Notes under the pieces: generated by a model
The model's database searches: none
Seen by the model: the letters and a program-made list of their open reading frames with translations, nothing else
Told to the model about the DNA's origin: nothing
Part shown: piece after piece, positions 37,087 through 49,412 of the stretch
How positions within the stretch are numbered: the first letter of the stretch is position 1
How the letters are laid out: every line of letters begins with the position of its first letter
Assembly (NCBI GenBank): GCA_026168455.1
Contig: JANSJX010000008.1
Coordinates: forward strand, 1-64,000
Source: Theocolax elegans
Lineage: Eukaryota; Arthropoda; Insecta; Hymenoptera; Cerocephalidae
DNA length: 64,000 bases
Direction of reading: 5' to 3'
Translations under genes and position numbers: made by a program

Positions 37087-37485
37087 TTACGAGTCAAGAG
37101 AGTCGGAAAGATCCCGGGACACGGGACGATATCGCAAAGCCTCGCCGCTTGGCGAACTAGTATGCTCTTTTCGCGAGTGGTTTGCCGATGGTATCTCGAA
37201 AGGAAAAGCGAAAGAAACGCCGGGTGCAAAGAGGGCCCCGTCGAGTCGAGCTAAAAGAGAAGGGTCGAGGAAGCAAGAAGGAGAAGAAACGAGGCTCAAA
37301 TGGGAAAAGAGGGAGCCGGAGACACTGTGAATATTAATACTTTCCGGCTTGCAGATTATATCTCTCTCATCGGGCGGGAATGAACTCGGATTAAGTGTCG
37401 ACTTTTCCACGAGCTGTCTAACAGGCCAGGGGAGAGAAACCGAGCTGCAATTCCCAGTTGGAGAAGACTCGCGGAGAAAGGTCAT
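37087..37485 (-). CDS. 132-codon ATG open frame in GC-richer stretch (weak)
   Basis: A minus-strand frame opening with ATG at 37485 and closing with TAA at 37087. It lies in a locally GC-richer, non-microsatellite stretch and has mixed codon use, with Ser, Pro and Leu common. There is no signal peptide, membrane segment or domain that I recognise. A shorter plus-strand frame overlaps (37349-37531). Frames of this length can arise by chance in GC-richer DNA, so this is at best a candidate gene or part of a noncoding transcript. Confidence 0.15.
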   Translation of the reverse strand: MTFLRESSPTGNCSSVSLPWPVRQLVEKSTLNPSSFPPDERDIICKPESINIHSVSGSLFSHLSLVSSPSCFLDPSLLARLDGALFAPGVSFAFPFEIPSANHSRKEHTSSPSGEALRYRPVSRDLSDSLDS

Positions 37486-39981
37486 TCGATCCTTCCACTT
37501 CCCTTTTTTTGTTTTTTTGACTTTTAATTGAATCGTTGAGCCGTTTCGCGGTTCATCGCGCCTTCCACCACCGACAATACGCTCGAAACGATTCGACTGA
37601 AAATCTGTTCTCTCTCTCTCTCTCTCTCTCTCTCGCTACCCTCTGTCTTTTATCTCGTTCAACTTTTTATTTAATTACCCCCGGCCTATCTCACGGCTAT
37701 ACATCGCATTCCCTCCCTCCTGCGAAATTAACGATTCTAATTGATTGGTTAGTCATTTAGAATACGCGATATCGGTAAACGTAAGAACTTTTATTTTTAT
37801 ACATCGTGTACACGCAACACTAAAATCGAATAAACGTATCTATATTTTTCAGTATATATATATATATATAAGGTTGTTATTAATCTGTCAATCGCAACAG
37901 ATCATCAACGAAATTATGATAACATTGAATCGACGCGAAATTCACATTGTGCAATCAAAATGTATAATCACTACTGGAGTTGAGTTATATATATTATTAA
38001 ATAAGTCTAATTGATGAATTTCTCGACGGAGCCTGAAAAAGATTAAGACAAATCTGAAAAATACTCGGAAAAGTTAATAGAAATCGCGGGAAAGCGTCAG
38101 CGAGAGAGAGGGGGGGGGGTGGGGGTGGGGGTGTAGGGTAGAAGGGCGCAGACATTAACTTGTTGGAGAAGTTCGATTTTCTTTCGAAAAATGAAGCCGC
38201 CACCGAGCGGTCCCGCGTGCGAATCTCAGCCGTTCGCGGTGATTAATTATTTCCCAAGGAAAACCTTGCCGTTGGTGGCTCGCCCGAAGTTTCCTGATAT
38301 CCTAAAAGCCTTTCCTTCGGCTTTAACTCGGGGAAACTTTTTACGTCGGTTTTATGACTAGCCCTGATCGAATCTTACATATATATATAACTTCCAGTGA
38401 TATCAACCGAGAAGAAAATCATTTTCTCACGCGTACAGCAAAACGAACTCCGCCTCCCATTTACCTTCTTTTTACTCGATTTTTACAAATATTTGTGATG
38501 AATTATATTATATTGTAACTCCTTACATCATCCGTATTTTCTTCCCTCTCGTCCCTCGTCTCGTCTCGTCTCTCCATCTATAACTCCGTATATTTTCCAC
38601 TTGAGGAATTGGGCTTTACTTATAAATATGAATAGCCTCGTTAAAACGGGGGCTATGGAAATTAGATTTACTAGTTTACGGTGCAAGTCGACGGAAAACA
38701 CTCTGAGCAACCTTTTCTAATTAAAATGATTTAGACCTGTACTGTAAATATTTATTATTGTCCGAGCTTCCGTGGGTTCCATTGAAAAATTAATTCAATG
38801 AACGTCGTTACTTTTGTTTGGATAATTAAAAGAAAATACGCACGTTTTATATATATAGATATATGTAAGTTTGAAAAAGAAAAAAACGAGAAAACCAAGG
38901 TATAAAACGATACTTTATACGGTAATGGCCCGACGCAGATTTATAATGTCGTTATGTGTACGGATTCAAATAGTATTATAATTCTCGGTCATTACTATTA
39001 TTAGAGAAATTAGTTTGCTAATGTTGCATAAATTATGGTGCATAAAATATATTAAAATTAATTGACGTTTGTGTGATTCCTTACTTTTATAACTCGTTAA
39101 ATGAAAACAATTATTATTGATATATCGATGTCAAGCGTGATTCGTACATTTCGAGCACTAGTTGCAACTAATGTCAACCAAAAATACATTACACAAAACA
39201 TTTGCTATAATAAGCGAACGCTAATTTAATTTATTTTTACGAGTGTTGGCCGATCGTTCTTATCGTTCGAGTCAACTCGCTGTATTTTAACGAAACCGAA
39301 AAGATTTTAGATTGTGCAAAATTTTCGAAGGGCTAACGAAGATTCCGTCAAATCCAATGTTTTGACGTGTTGTGACAACTCTTAATTACCTTGAGTATCA
39401 TAATTAGGTGGGGTAAAATAAAAATTGTTAAAAATATTTTTTCATCTCAGATTTTAGAACCTCCCTTAAAAATACTAATTTTGCAATACATATAATTTCC
39501 TAAACACGGATAATTAAATGTATATTTTGATATTCAATTAACACATATACCCACAAAGTTGAAGAAATGCCATCAAATTCTTGCAAAAGCAAACACGCAT
39601 AACCTCTAAAGAATTGTCAAGGCGAACTTAACACTTCTTTTTACAAAAAAAAAAGAAAATAATAAACCGGTTGATTAAAATTCATTATAGATAATTATAC
39701 GTGCTAGAAATTTTATTATATATTTTTTAGCTGATTCTCAGGTGACTCGCGACAATCTCAATGTTGTATACCCGTTCGTATGGACGACGATCGCTCTGGC
39801 GAGTTTAGAGAGATGGTCGTCTCCATCTAGCGGTGGGAAATACCGCCAGCCATTGTTTAAAATAAAAATGGAATTATATATGTATACAATATTCAAACAA
39901 CCATAATGAACAAAGGGTAAAATGTGAACCTTCTTTATTTTAAAGTCAAGTTTTGGTTCGGAAAGATCGATAAATATATTG
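37486..39981. other. Noncoding DNA
   Basis: Contains the CT run at 37609-37634, a TA run near 37854-37871, the G-run cluster at 38110-38138, and AT-rich DNA from 38720. No gene supported. Confidence 0.5.
38110..38138 (+). other. G-quadruplex motif
   Basis: Four G tracts lie on the plus strand: ten G, five G, five G and three G, separated by T, T and TGTA. This satisfies the usual G3+N1-7 rule for an intramolecular G-quadruplex. No gene start is evident nearby. Confidence 0.7.
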
Positions 39982-40171
39982 CACAGGTGGGCTATTATTC
40001 GACCGCAACTTTTCGTCGAATACTTTTTAAAAAATTTATATACATATATATATATGATAATAAAAGTACAGAAATGTGATATCAAGATGATTGGCCACGT
40101 ACAAATAAAAATTAATTAAATTTCGAAAAATATTCGAAGAAAAGTTGCAATCGAATACTTGCCCACCTCTG
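39982..40171. mobile_element. hAT-like MITE, 190 bp
   Basis: The left end CACAGGTGGGCTATTATTCG pairs with the right-end complement CAGAGGTGGGCAAGTATTCG. Pairing continues through GCAACTTTTCGTCGAATA on the left. CAGRGGTGGGC-type termini are typical of hAT elements. The flanking 8 bases do not match convincingly, so the target duplication has decayed or the ends are slightly off. A TA run sits inside. No coding capacity. Confidence 0.6.
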
Positions 40172-40276
40172 ATGTTGTATACAAATATTTCATATTGTTG
40201 AAAATCCTATTTTTAATTAATACGTTTCATAACGAGATTTACCTAACTAAATGCATATTTGTATTGTCTGTTGCAG

Positions 40277-40322
40277 GTACGTTAACCGAGTGTCCTGGAC
40301 GGTGATGTACATTAGCGGTCAG
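40277..40322 (+). other. Candidate 46-nt exon (weak)
   Basis: A branch-like CTAAC and the pyrimidine-rich TGTCTGTTGCAG precede 40277, and GGTCAG|GTAAAC follows at 40322/40323. One frame is open across it (reads YVNRVSWTVMYISGQ after one base); the other two have stops. The acceptor is directly followed by GTACGT, so the site also fits an AG|GT recursive-splice layout. It could be a microexon or a chance pair of sites. Confidence 0.2.
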
Positions 40323-41062
40323 GTAAACGTTGACAGTTTAAGTAGTTACGCAATCTAACTATCTTCCGTGTCTTTTATGAGGTTCCGAATGGGATGCACA
40401 CCTGCAGTTACGTATATATGTATGTGTGTATATATATATATATTCATGAGTGTCACTCGGTGTTTATACCCAACAAAGAGACATTTGATTCTGTTAACAA
40501 TTGATTTGTTTAGTTTATTTTTGTTTACTATATAGATATTTGTAAACTTCGATTTACAGTCAGTAATTACGAATGGTTTTTTTTCACGGGGAAGTAGTTG
40601 ATCATTTTGTTAATATAATTCATAAGGAAACGAATATTGTTCAATATTAAAATATTTTGACAACAATGTGTATATATATATATAGTAATAATGGATTAAG
40701 TTTAAAATGAACATATTACGATATATAATATGGAAAGTATAATGTCAAGTTTTATATGCGTGAAGGTATGATCGAAAAATTGTCCTTAACCGATCAGAAA
40801 TTGGTTACGTTATGGTATATAGAAATTGAAAATTTGAATACGTGAACCAGGCTTTAAAGAATAATAGTCGAAAGAAAACAAAGGCGAGGGTAATCGGTAC
40901 AAGAGTCGTTTACGATAGTGAAAGCCACCCACCAGCGGTAGTGAAGTAGAGGTATATAGCGCAACTCGGTCGCGTAATTGATTTTACCGTGTATTCGTTA
41001 TAAAGCAAGAAACTTTAGGACAAAGAAGTGGAATTTAGTTACATCGGGGGCAATTGCAAGGC

Positions 41063-41095
<33 letters not shown>

Positions 41096-43983
41096 CCTTC
41101 ATGCCTCGTTGCCGCGCGGACGTGAGGGAGCAGTTTTTTATGCACTTGCGTAATTTATATGGTACAATGCCGTTAATCAAATTCCAATTGTGCCAATTTC
41201 CATTGAGTAATACCGGTTACCGTATACGCTTGCACTCTTTGGCTTGGACACATCGTTACGAATTAGTTATGCTACGATGATTACGTCCACCTGTTTATCT
41301 TATGGTTCGAAAATCAGTTGTTGCTTCTTTCTTTTTGGTATTTTATATTGAACCATAGTTATTCGTTAATTAGCGACACTTTTTAAAGCCCGCGAGTTAA
41401 TCGCCGGGAAAAATTAATCTTAGTGAGATGAAAATAATGAAAAAAATGTAAATTTATATTATGGACATTTTTTTTCGTCGCGCGTCAATGATATATGTAC
41501 GCTAATGAAATTGCAACCATCGAAAGTAGTATATTTTTTCTTTCTCGCTTTACATTGTTGCTTCGTTTCGACCGACTCGGACAAAATTATACACACACGG
41601 ACCTTCGTACGAGCACTATAATGAATTAAAATATTTTAATTAAAATCACGCGAATTATTGCATATTCGTATATGCACAAATGCAACAACAACGCGCAAAA
41701 TAAATATACGGGAAAAAAAAGATATGGGGAGTATTATTAAAAAATTAATATCAAAAGTAACTATTTTCTACGACGCCGCGCGGTATAATTATAAAATAAT
41801 ATTCCGGTCGTTTCTCGGGAATGCGCGGAGCCAGCGTAAAACTGGATAAAAGTTACGTTTCGTTTTTTTTTATCTCGAATAAAAAAAAATAAAGAACGAA
41901 AGAAAACGGAAGTTGTAATTAAACAAAAACGTATTGCGTAGGTATTAATCAACGTGCGCGATTTAAATGTAAACGAAATCGTATATCCAGTCTATATAAA
42001 TGTTCGATTAGCCAAAAAAAGAGAGATGTAGGCCAAGGGAATCCACCGGACTCGGGGCTAAAAAATATGTTGCGATAACGTTTTCGGGATTTTACCACGC
42101 GACATCGACAGCAAAATAGTATTCATTGACACGACTTGGTAAAAAAAAAACGAGATTTTTTTTTTTTTTCGTACACCCTCCACCAAAGTTACAAACTGTT
42201 TATCGATGAACGCGTTCAAACTCAATTCGCGCAATCGTTTAAATCTCACTGTTTTGCATATAAAACTGCGTTCGGGGCGGTCGCGTCGATTGGATTTACG
42301 TTGCGGGAATAACGACGTTGTTGTCGTTTCGTTCTTTTTTTTTCTCTTTCCAAATCGTCAAAGTGAAATTAGGGAAACGTACGTTTTATACCTGCGTGTG
42401 TACATATACAAGGTAGTTTATTTTGGTTCCGTGAAATAGTAAGCATTTTTCCTCTGTGTTTGTGTCGGTTAATGAAAATTTGTGTTTACTTGAATATCGA
42501 TACAGCTCCTTTATGGAGCACAACGAAACGCTGTTTTATTCCCATAGTTACTGTTTATTTACTATTATATTTTGTAGTAACTGTAATTTGATTTATATTT
42601 ATTATTTATTTATCTGTCGAGGTGATAATAATTATTTTTTGAGTATATTAATAAATTAATTAGGAAACGTGGTCATTGCATATACATTTTTTCAGGAGTG
42701 ACAAGACAAATATTAAATGTTGTTTAAAAAGAAAAAAGGAACGTTGCACCGAGAGAGATTGGCCTTTACGAGGCATCTGTCCGAGTTATTTCGTATCTTG
42801 TCGGCAACGCGTAAAAGGTACCTTATCGCATCCTTCACAAAGAAACAAAAATGTGTATTACGCTGTAAAATTGAAGAATGATAGCACGTCGGTATGTATA
42901 TATATAGTGTATCAAAAATAGAAAGGGAAGAACAAAGTGCAATTAACGGAAATATGTATAGATAATCTGAAATAAAAGAAACGTGTGTATACATAAATAT
43001 GTACTTTATATTTCGCAAGTGGAGATGTTTACGCGGCAAAATGATTAGAATTCAAAGTAACGAATTATAAGTGTATGCGGTGGACCGTTTCACAAAACTG
43101 AAATAAAAAGACGTAAACGATACGACCTCTGCATCATCATTTTTCCACAAATATATATATATATGCAACCCTTCTCTCGTACAGGAATTCACAGGAGGAT
43201 GGATCCAGAAGAACGGTACGAATCCTCTATACCCCGTTGATTTTTCATTCGCTCGGTTTTTCCTGCAGGGCGCGAGTTCCCTTTTTCCCTTTTCCTTTTT
43301 TTTGTTGCTTCTCGTTTCGCGAGAGAGTCTCTCACGAATGATCGTCAAAGCGATGATACGCACTCGCGGAATCAGTTTTCGGATTTAAAGCACCGAGCGT
43401 AGGTTTTACGCGCCGGTGACCTTTTCGCGTCTATCACGCCCCGTTGAAGCTTGAAAATTGTTCTAGTGGCTTGACGGGCGAACGAAGGAAGGTATAAAAA
43501 AAAAGAGAAAAAAAAAGTACGAAGGGAGATACGTTGTACCGACTGTTGCGGTATATTCATTGTACGAAATTTGCCAAAGTCAAGGTTAATTCGTCGAGGG
43601 AAATTTATGGTACTCGGTGTGGGATTGCGGTTATCATCCAAGAAAATTGCGAGTAGACGTTTTACTTTGTTTTCTTTCTATGCTCTATTTATCCCGTTTG
43701 CTCGAAATAATCGTGAATTACCGTTTACTTTACGTTAAATTACCCGTGTGAAAATAATTTCTAGGAGAACGGTTGTTGTGATCGATCAATCGCTCGGATT
43801 TATTACGATCGTTTGTGATATATATATATATTCGAGAAGAGGAGTGGATCTTCAGATGTTGATTGGGTAATGATATATTTTCGGGCGAGTTATTGTAATT
43901 CAAAACAAGGCATGGATTCTGATACATGTTTGCATAAGGAAAAGGAATATTTTCGATATAAATGTACATTTCTTAACTAGTAA
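40323..43983. other. Noncoding DNA
   Basis: Contains TA runs near 40431 and 40672, the CAG run at 41064-41094, poly-A/poly-T tracts near 42149-42169 and a TA run at 43151-43164. Frames around 42200-43641 are short and have no recognisable domain. TTTTTTCAG at 42686-42694 is acceptor-like but has no paired exon. Confidence 0.45.
41064..41094. repeat. (CAG)n trinucleotide repeat
   Basis: Ten CAG units between GCG and CGCC. It lies in open frames on both strands (poly-Ser on plus at 40978-41280, poly-Leu on minus), neither of which has other support. Confidence 0.95.
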
Positions 43984-44363
43984 GGGGGTCCCATACTCTA
44001 TTTTTGTAGATTAATTAATGCAGATAAAACAGTGTGTGAAAAAATAAGAGAAAAGACGCCTTTGTTTATCAATAATCTACCTGTTTGCTGAATTTCAGAT
44101 TGAAATATTATTGCGTTTTCGAGAAATGTCGTATCAATATATATCAAATCTTTGCAGTTTGTTGAGGTTAGGTTCATATTTTTAATAAGACTTTTCTTTA
44201 AAGCACAATAATAGTTTCAAATTCAGCGATCAATTAGATTATCGATAAACAAAGGTGCCTTTTCTCTTATTTTTTCCATATACTCTTTTATTTACAGATT
44301 CATTACCATTTATCGCGATTGATCGGTAAGGTAGGTGGAATAAAAGCTGAGTATGGCACCCTC
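43984..44363. mobile_element. Inverted-repeat MITE-like element, about 380 bp
   Basis: The left end GGGGGTCCCATACTC and right-end complement GAGGGTGCCATACTC match at 13 of 15 positions. A second, inner inverted pair (AAAAAATAAGAGAAAAG with GCCTTTGTTTATC) lies at about 44038-44078 and 44236-44277. TAA abuts the left end and TTG the right, so a TWA-type target is possible but not shown. No coding capacity. Confidence 0.55.
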
Positions 44364-45728
44364 TTGGCCTCTTCAGTCAAAACATTCGAATAACGTTTCC
44401 AGGTTTCCGGTAACAGTAAACTTCAAAATTCCATGTGATTTATAACTATATATAGTTATATATTATATATAATTTATGTTACATTTCCAGTATTTACGAA
44501 GATAACAGCGATTTTATTAGATTTTTCACTTGTTTATTTTTAATACACATTTAATAGGACATAACTAGATTCGACTACGTTAATCTACGTTTACAAGCTC
44601 AAAAATGGGTGAAAAATTGGATTTTACATTAATAAATTGTTATAAAATGGGAGGAAAAGTTAATTATATTTTTTGCCCATTCTGTTAAAACAATCTATTT
44701 AATACCCATTTAATGCAATACAATTTTTATTGTGGAAAATATTCACATGTCGCAAATATTTATTTTTCTCAGTTTACGCGATTGACTATTTATTTAGATA
44801 ACAATAATGATGATGATGATGACGATGATGATGATAATAATGATGATAATAATGATGATAATAATGTGATATATTGATAAATCAACGAAGTAGTTACAAT
44901 GACACGACTATTAGTTTTAGAAATGGATCGGAAGATCGCAAATGAGGGGTTGATTCCCAAGTGTCTTGTGGAGTTATAGTTGGGTATACCGAACATAACC
45001 GGAGACTGGAGATCAAACAGTTGTGTCACAGTTGAAGCACGTAGACAACCGAAGAGTTCCACTCCCGGCTATACGTGAGACACGATTCACAGTTTTGCTG
45101 TAGATCTATATATATACATTGACCGAGACCTGATGCTCAATGCGCCGCGTCGGTACTTATCGATATTCTCGAATTTAATAAAGTAAATTTAGTCGTCGAT
45201 TGATCGACGTTTAATTTCGGTACGTCAAATTGTTCTCACGTTCTCATATATATATAAATATAACACATACATTTTAAACATGGTATATATGAATTACGAA
45301 TATTTGAAAAAGGTGAAGGTATATAGCGTTAGTATCAAACGATGAGTAAACAATAGTAATAAAAGGTATAGGTACATAAACTTTGATCATCGCATCAAAG
45401 GTTACATTGTATTTAAGAAGTTTAGCATATATCACGCGAAATTTGCGGTATGTGTTGAAGGGGGGTGGTATACGTATTTCGCAATAACGTTTTAAGTTAT
45501 CCTTTTCTCCTCGTAGGCTCCGTATATATGCAACGTTGCAGAGGGATTATCCGAAGAACGTCATTTTCGCGTGTTTAAAACGAGCGGTGTGCGTTGTGCG
45601 TGTGTAGATAGAGACCCTGCGCACCTCGTGGAATTCGCTCGAGAGCGGGAAACAAAAACCCCTCGACCGTGAAAAACAAAAGTGTTGATTGAATGCCAGA
45701 AAACTCGGAGAGAACGCGCGGCGCGATC
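44364..45728. other. Noncoding DNA
   Basis: AT-rich with the GAT-rich tract at 44803-44865. It becomes CpG-richer from about 45560, where frames lie on both strands. No gene supported apart from the weak exon candidate that follows. Confidence 0.45.
44803..44865. repeat. (GAT)n/(AAT)n imperfect trinucleotide repeat
   Basis: GAT units interspersed with GAC and AAT units, about 63 bases long. Confidence 0.95.
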
Positions 45729-45783
45729 ATGGAAACGGAAACCGAGGGCGCCACGAAATTCTCTCGCGGGTGGCGAGAGCCAA
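45729..45783 (+). CDS. Possible coding first exon in CpG-rich stretch (weak)
   Basis: ATG at 45729 opens 18 codons plus one base (METETEGATKFSRGWREP) and meets a GTAAGA donor-like site at 45784. It sits in a CpG-rich patch (about 45560-45860) inside AT-rich DNA. Only one exon is visible, no domain can be recognised, and opposed frames overlap, so a CpG-rich promoter or untranslated exon is as likely. Confidence 0.15.
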
Positions 45784-46131
45784 GTAAGACTCGAGATTTG
45801 TACACTCTGCACCTATACAGTCCGCATCGTGCGCGGCAATGGCAACGATTACGCAACCTCATTTATATAAGCAATTCAAGCAATTTAGCAATTTCGCGGA
45901 TTTCGCTTACGCCTCGATTTGCATTCCATTCGTCCGTATCACGGCGTTTTAACCCAGGCTTCCCTCTCTCTCTCTCTCTCATCAACGTGGATAATCGTCC
46001 TGGGCGAGCAATATCCTCAACGAAAATCCATCTAAAATTTTAAATCGTACCGATATATCCCTATATACAGGGTAAACTAATTTATGTTGTTTATCCTTTG
46101 TCCCTCATATTTATACGTACACGCAAGTATA

Positions 46132-46305
46132 CACAGAGAAAATTTTTTGATAAATTTTACCCAGCTGTTCTAGTAAAAGTGGGACGAAAGACACAGCAGG
46201 GTAAAAAATACCCAGTTTACAAATAAATTTTAACCGAGCAGCAGGGTTTTCACCCTGCTGTGTCCTTCGTCCCACTTTTGCTAGAACAGCAAGGTCAAAT
46301 TTATC
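46132..46305. mobile_element. Mariner-like foldback MITE (cluster member 1)
   Basis: The left end CACAGAGAAAAT follows TATA. From 46149 to 46305 the sequence is a long hairpin: CAGCTGTTCTAGTAAAAGTG, then GGACGAAAGACACAGCAGGG, both mirrored on the right arm near 46250-46295. The right terminus equivalent to CACAGAG is missing, so the copy looks truncated on that side. Confidence 0.55.
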
Positions 46306-47286
46306 AGAAATATCATCGTTTACCAATCCTACCAATACACCCACTTAACGAGCATTCACTGACCTCTGGGACGAGAAGGTATTTTGGTGTCGTATAGTTC
46401 CGTAAGGTTATATCGTAAAATTCAGTGAACTCAAATCCCGCGTTTGTACAAAATAATTTCATAGGATATTCTCCGGGACACGATGGTCAATTTGATAAAT
46501 ATAATAACGTACAAATTACACTTAAAACTGGTTAACAGTTTATCTTCGAATGACGATTCGATACAAACGATCGAACTGTGTGCGTGCGTGTGTGTCTGTC
46601 TTTGTACCTGCCGGCATTCGTGGAAAATACTGAAGGAAGAAAGGAAGAAGGGAGGATGAAGCGTGACGAGAAGCACGTGCGAGTTGCATCTTCTGCACTT
46701 GGTCGCGACTGATCGTCCGAAAGACGGAGAGAGAAAGAGCGAAATCTTTGCTCGCGTATATAGGCTCGCTTGGAATTCCTGAACGTCTTTCGCAATTGCA
46801 CTCTTCCCTCCCCGAGACTATGTACCGAGAAAGAGACGATTTTCTGTTGAACCCAAAGAGGCAACTTGTTTATCCAATCCTCGTACTCGGGTAGTAACCT
46901 TAGCTTCGTTCGATCGATGATATTTATATCGATTAATTATCCTTTAATTATTCTTTTTATTTTATACCGCTTTTTTAACACATAGCGTCTAGAATTTTAA
47001 CTGCTTCAAATATGCTGCTGATACTTGAGCGCATCACATTTTATTGTAAGATATAATAATCGGTGGTTGTTTATATTATATACAATATTTTCTTGCTGCG
47101 TGTATATATACCTCGAATACTGTTTGACGAGGAGACCGATAAGAGATAAGAGTCGCGTAACTCAAGAGCTCGAAAGCTTAGACTGAGTAATTGCAAATGT
47201 ACGATAAGGGATGGACTTTTTTTCTCATGCATATACATTTACTATTTGGAGATAAAACAATGCTCTTATAAAATTGTATATGTATA
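46306..47286. other. Noncoding DNA between foldback elements
   Basis: Minus-strand frames at 46431-46864 overlap each other and show no domain. No gene supported. Confidence 0.45.
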
Positions 47287-47537
47287 CACAGAGAAAAATG
47301 TTATAATAAAAATTATTATGTTTTTTGTAAAAATTGCTATACTATTGACGAATTTGGGAACAGAGTGGATGACAAATCATAAAAATTACTATGTTACGTA
47401 GTAACAATTTACTATAAAATTTGGCAAATTTGGCAATAAATTGTTACTACGTAATATAGTAATTTTTATGATTTGTCCACTCTGTTCCTAAATTCCTCAA
47501 CAACATAACAATATTTGTTATAACATTTTTTTCCGTG
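47287..47537. mobile_element. Mariner-like foldback MITE (cluster member 2), TA flanks
   Basis: The left end CACAGAGAAAAATGTTATAA and right-end complement CACGGAAAAAAATGTTATAA are inverted repeats. TA lies on both sides, the usual mariner target. The arms continue through GGAACAGAGTGGA and AAATTACTATGTTACGTAGT and their complements, so most of the 251 bp folds back. Confidence 0.65.
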
Positions 47538-47641
47538 TATATATGTATATATATATTTTTTTTTTATATAATTAATGCTAGTGAAAGTTATCGAAATTAA
47601 TGACTCCTTTGAGTCTATTTGGAAAACGCTAGAATCTACTA

Positions 47642-47896
47642 CAATGAGAAAAATGATGTAGTAAAAATTATCATTGCTGGTCTAGTAGAAATCACAGACT
47701 GCGTAAACATTCAACAAATTACTGCACAGCAGTATTATATACATTTACTAAAAGTCTATTAATTTTTACTGCAATTATTATAACATTTACCACAAGTTCC
47801 ATAAATTTTACTATATACATTTAATACATTTTGACAGTCTGTAATTTCATAACTAAACACTATCGTAATTTTTATACTACGATATATTTCTCAGTG
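47642..47896. mobile_element. Mariner-like foldback MITE (cluster member 3), TA flanks
   Basis: The left end CAATGAGAAAAATGATGTAG and right-end complement CACTGAGAAATATATCGTAG are inverted repeats, with TA on each side. The interior carries CACAGACTG and GACAGTCTG, also seen in the elements at 3652 and 17376, linking the groups. 255 bp, no coding capacity. Confidence 0.6.
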
Positions 47897-49412
47897 TAAA
47901 TTACGTAATTGGTTTATTAGCTTGAAGAAAGGCTTGAAGGCAAACCATTTTACCTTATGTCGATATCTATTTATTTATCAACGCGAGCGTAAAAAAAAGT
48001 CCATGACAAAATTGAACGGTGTGTTGGAGAAAAAAAAAAAAGAACAGTATAAGAGTGATGTATATACGCGCGAAAGAAGAAATAGACAATTTGCAAGAGT
48101 CGAGGAGAACGACCGAGGAGAAAATCGATTAAGCAAGCGATGCAGAAAAAACAAGGGCGTGCGTGTCACATCTGCTTAACCCGGTGCAAATTCCGAGTGA
48201 CGCGGACAATTTCGATTTCGGTGCCAGATGCAATCCACCGGATCGCAACGTCCGATTAAACCTGGCAACGGTGTCACGAATAGACTAGATTCACGTTCAT
48301 ATATATATATCGACTATCGTAAAGAGAAATCCTTTGGCGTCCTCGTGATTAACAGTGCAATCACGTAGAAGGCGCATCGATTAATCGAGATACGATATAT
48401 CCGAACGTACATATACGAACTTGAGATGACACGTTGACCGCCTGTCTTCACCTTGCTTCTTTACCATTTGCACTATAATCGCTTTGACCCTATAACACAT
48501 CGTGCGAACAATATATCCAATTTTTTTTCTTCTATCAATTAAACGTTTATTTTTTTTTAATCAGTCGTCTATCGGCTTTGTGACAAATTATTATTTTTCT
48601 GTTAAGTGTTGTTAGAATAATAGTTATTTTTTCATAAAATAATATATATATATACACTGATGATTATATATCATCTATATTTTAATCCTTTTCGGCATAC
48701 ATTTTTCTATTAGCTACTTCTGATTGGGATTTCTTACTCGACGGTTTTTTTCGGTCGATATAAGTTAGAAACTATCAAAATTTTGATTCTTCTCAAATTC
48801 AAGATAGCGGATTCAATACATGGCGGACGAAAATCATAAAAATAGTACATTTTAACCTGGAAATGTACACTCTGATCTTTTTCGGGTCGCCAAATATTGT
48901 TCGTTATCACGGGCGAAATATAATGCGGGAGTCAATCTTCACCCTATGTCGAGAAATCAACTTTTTCGCCCTTGTAACGCAAACTACTATATTTACGCAT
49001 TACATTTTATGAACAATACGTACATTTTCTTTCACAAATACTTATGATATCGAGTCAATGTAAATTTTTATTAGAAAATAGCTATACATAGGCTACATAG
49101 ATGTAACTCAATTTTTAAAATCTGATAACGGATTCGTAATCAGCGACCCCGAAAACCCCTATGTACGAAATATCGTGAAAATCCAATCAAAAGTCTCGTC
49201 AATAATAAATTTTCTTTAAAAGAAAAAATATAATTTTTCGTTATTTGTGTAGCTGCATAAAAGAATAAACAAAGATTTTGTAATATATCAAGATCATAAA
49301 ATTACAAAAAATCCTAAAAAAACCGTGCAAGAACATCTTTAAAATAGTGAAAAACTTCTTATATAAAAATGTGATGGCCGGATTTTGTGAAGCCAAGTAA
49401 AACGGTTTTGTG
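47897..49412. other. Noncoding DNA, probably old repeat
   Basis: Between about 48700 and 49210 there are repeated phrases in opposite orientation: TTTTCGGGTCGCC near 48879 and the complement of TTTTCGGGGTCGCTGATTAC near 49140. TGATTGG-like strings lie near both ends. It resembles a decayed inverted-repeat element. Frames on both strands at 47922-48179 have no domain. Confidence 0.35.

Noticed and set aside
40978..41280. 100-codon frame with poly-Ser from the CAG run
   Set aside because: The frame depends on the repeat; no flanking conserved sequence or splice support, and the reverse strand gives an equally open poly-Leu frame.
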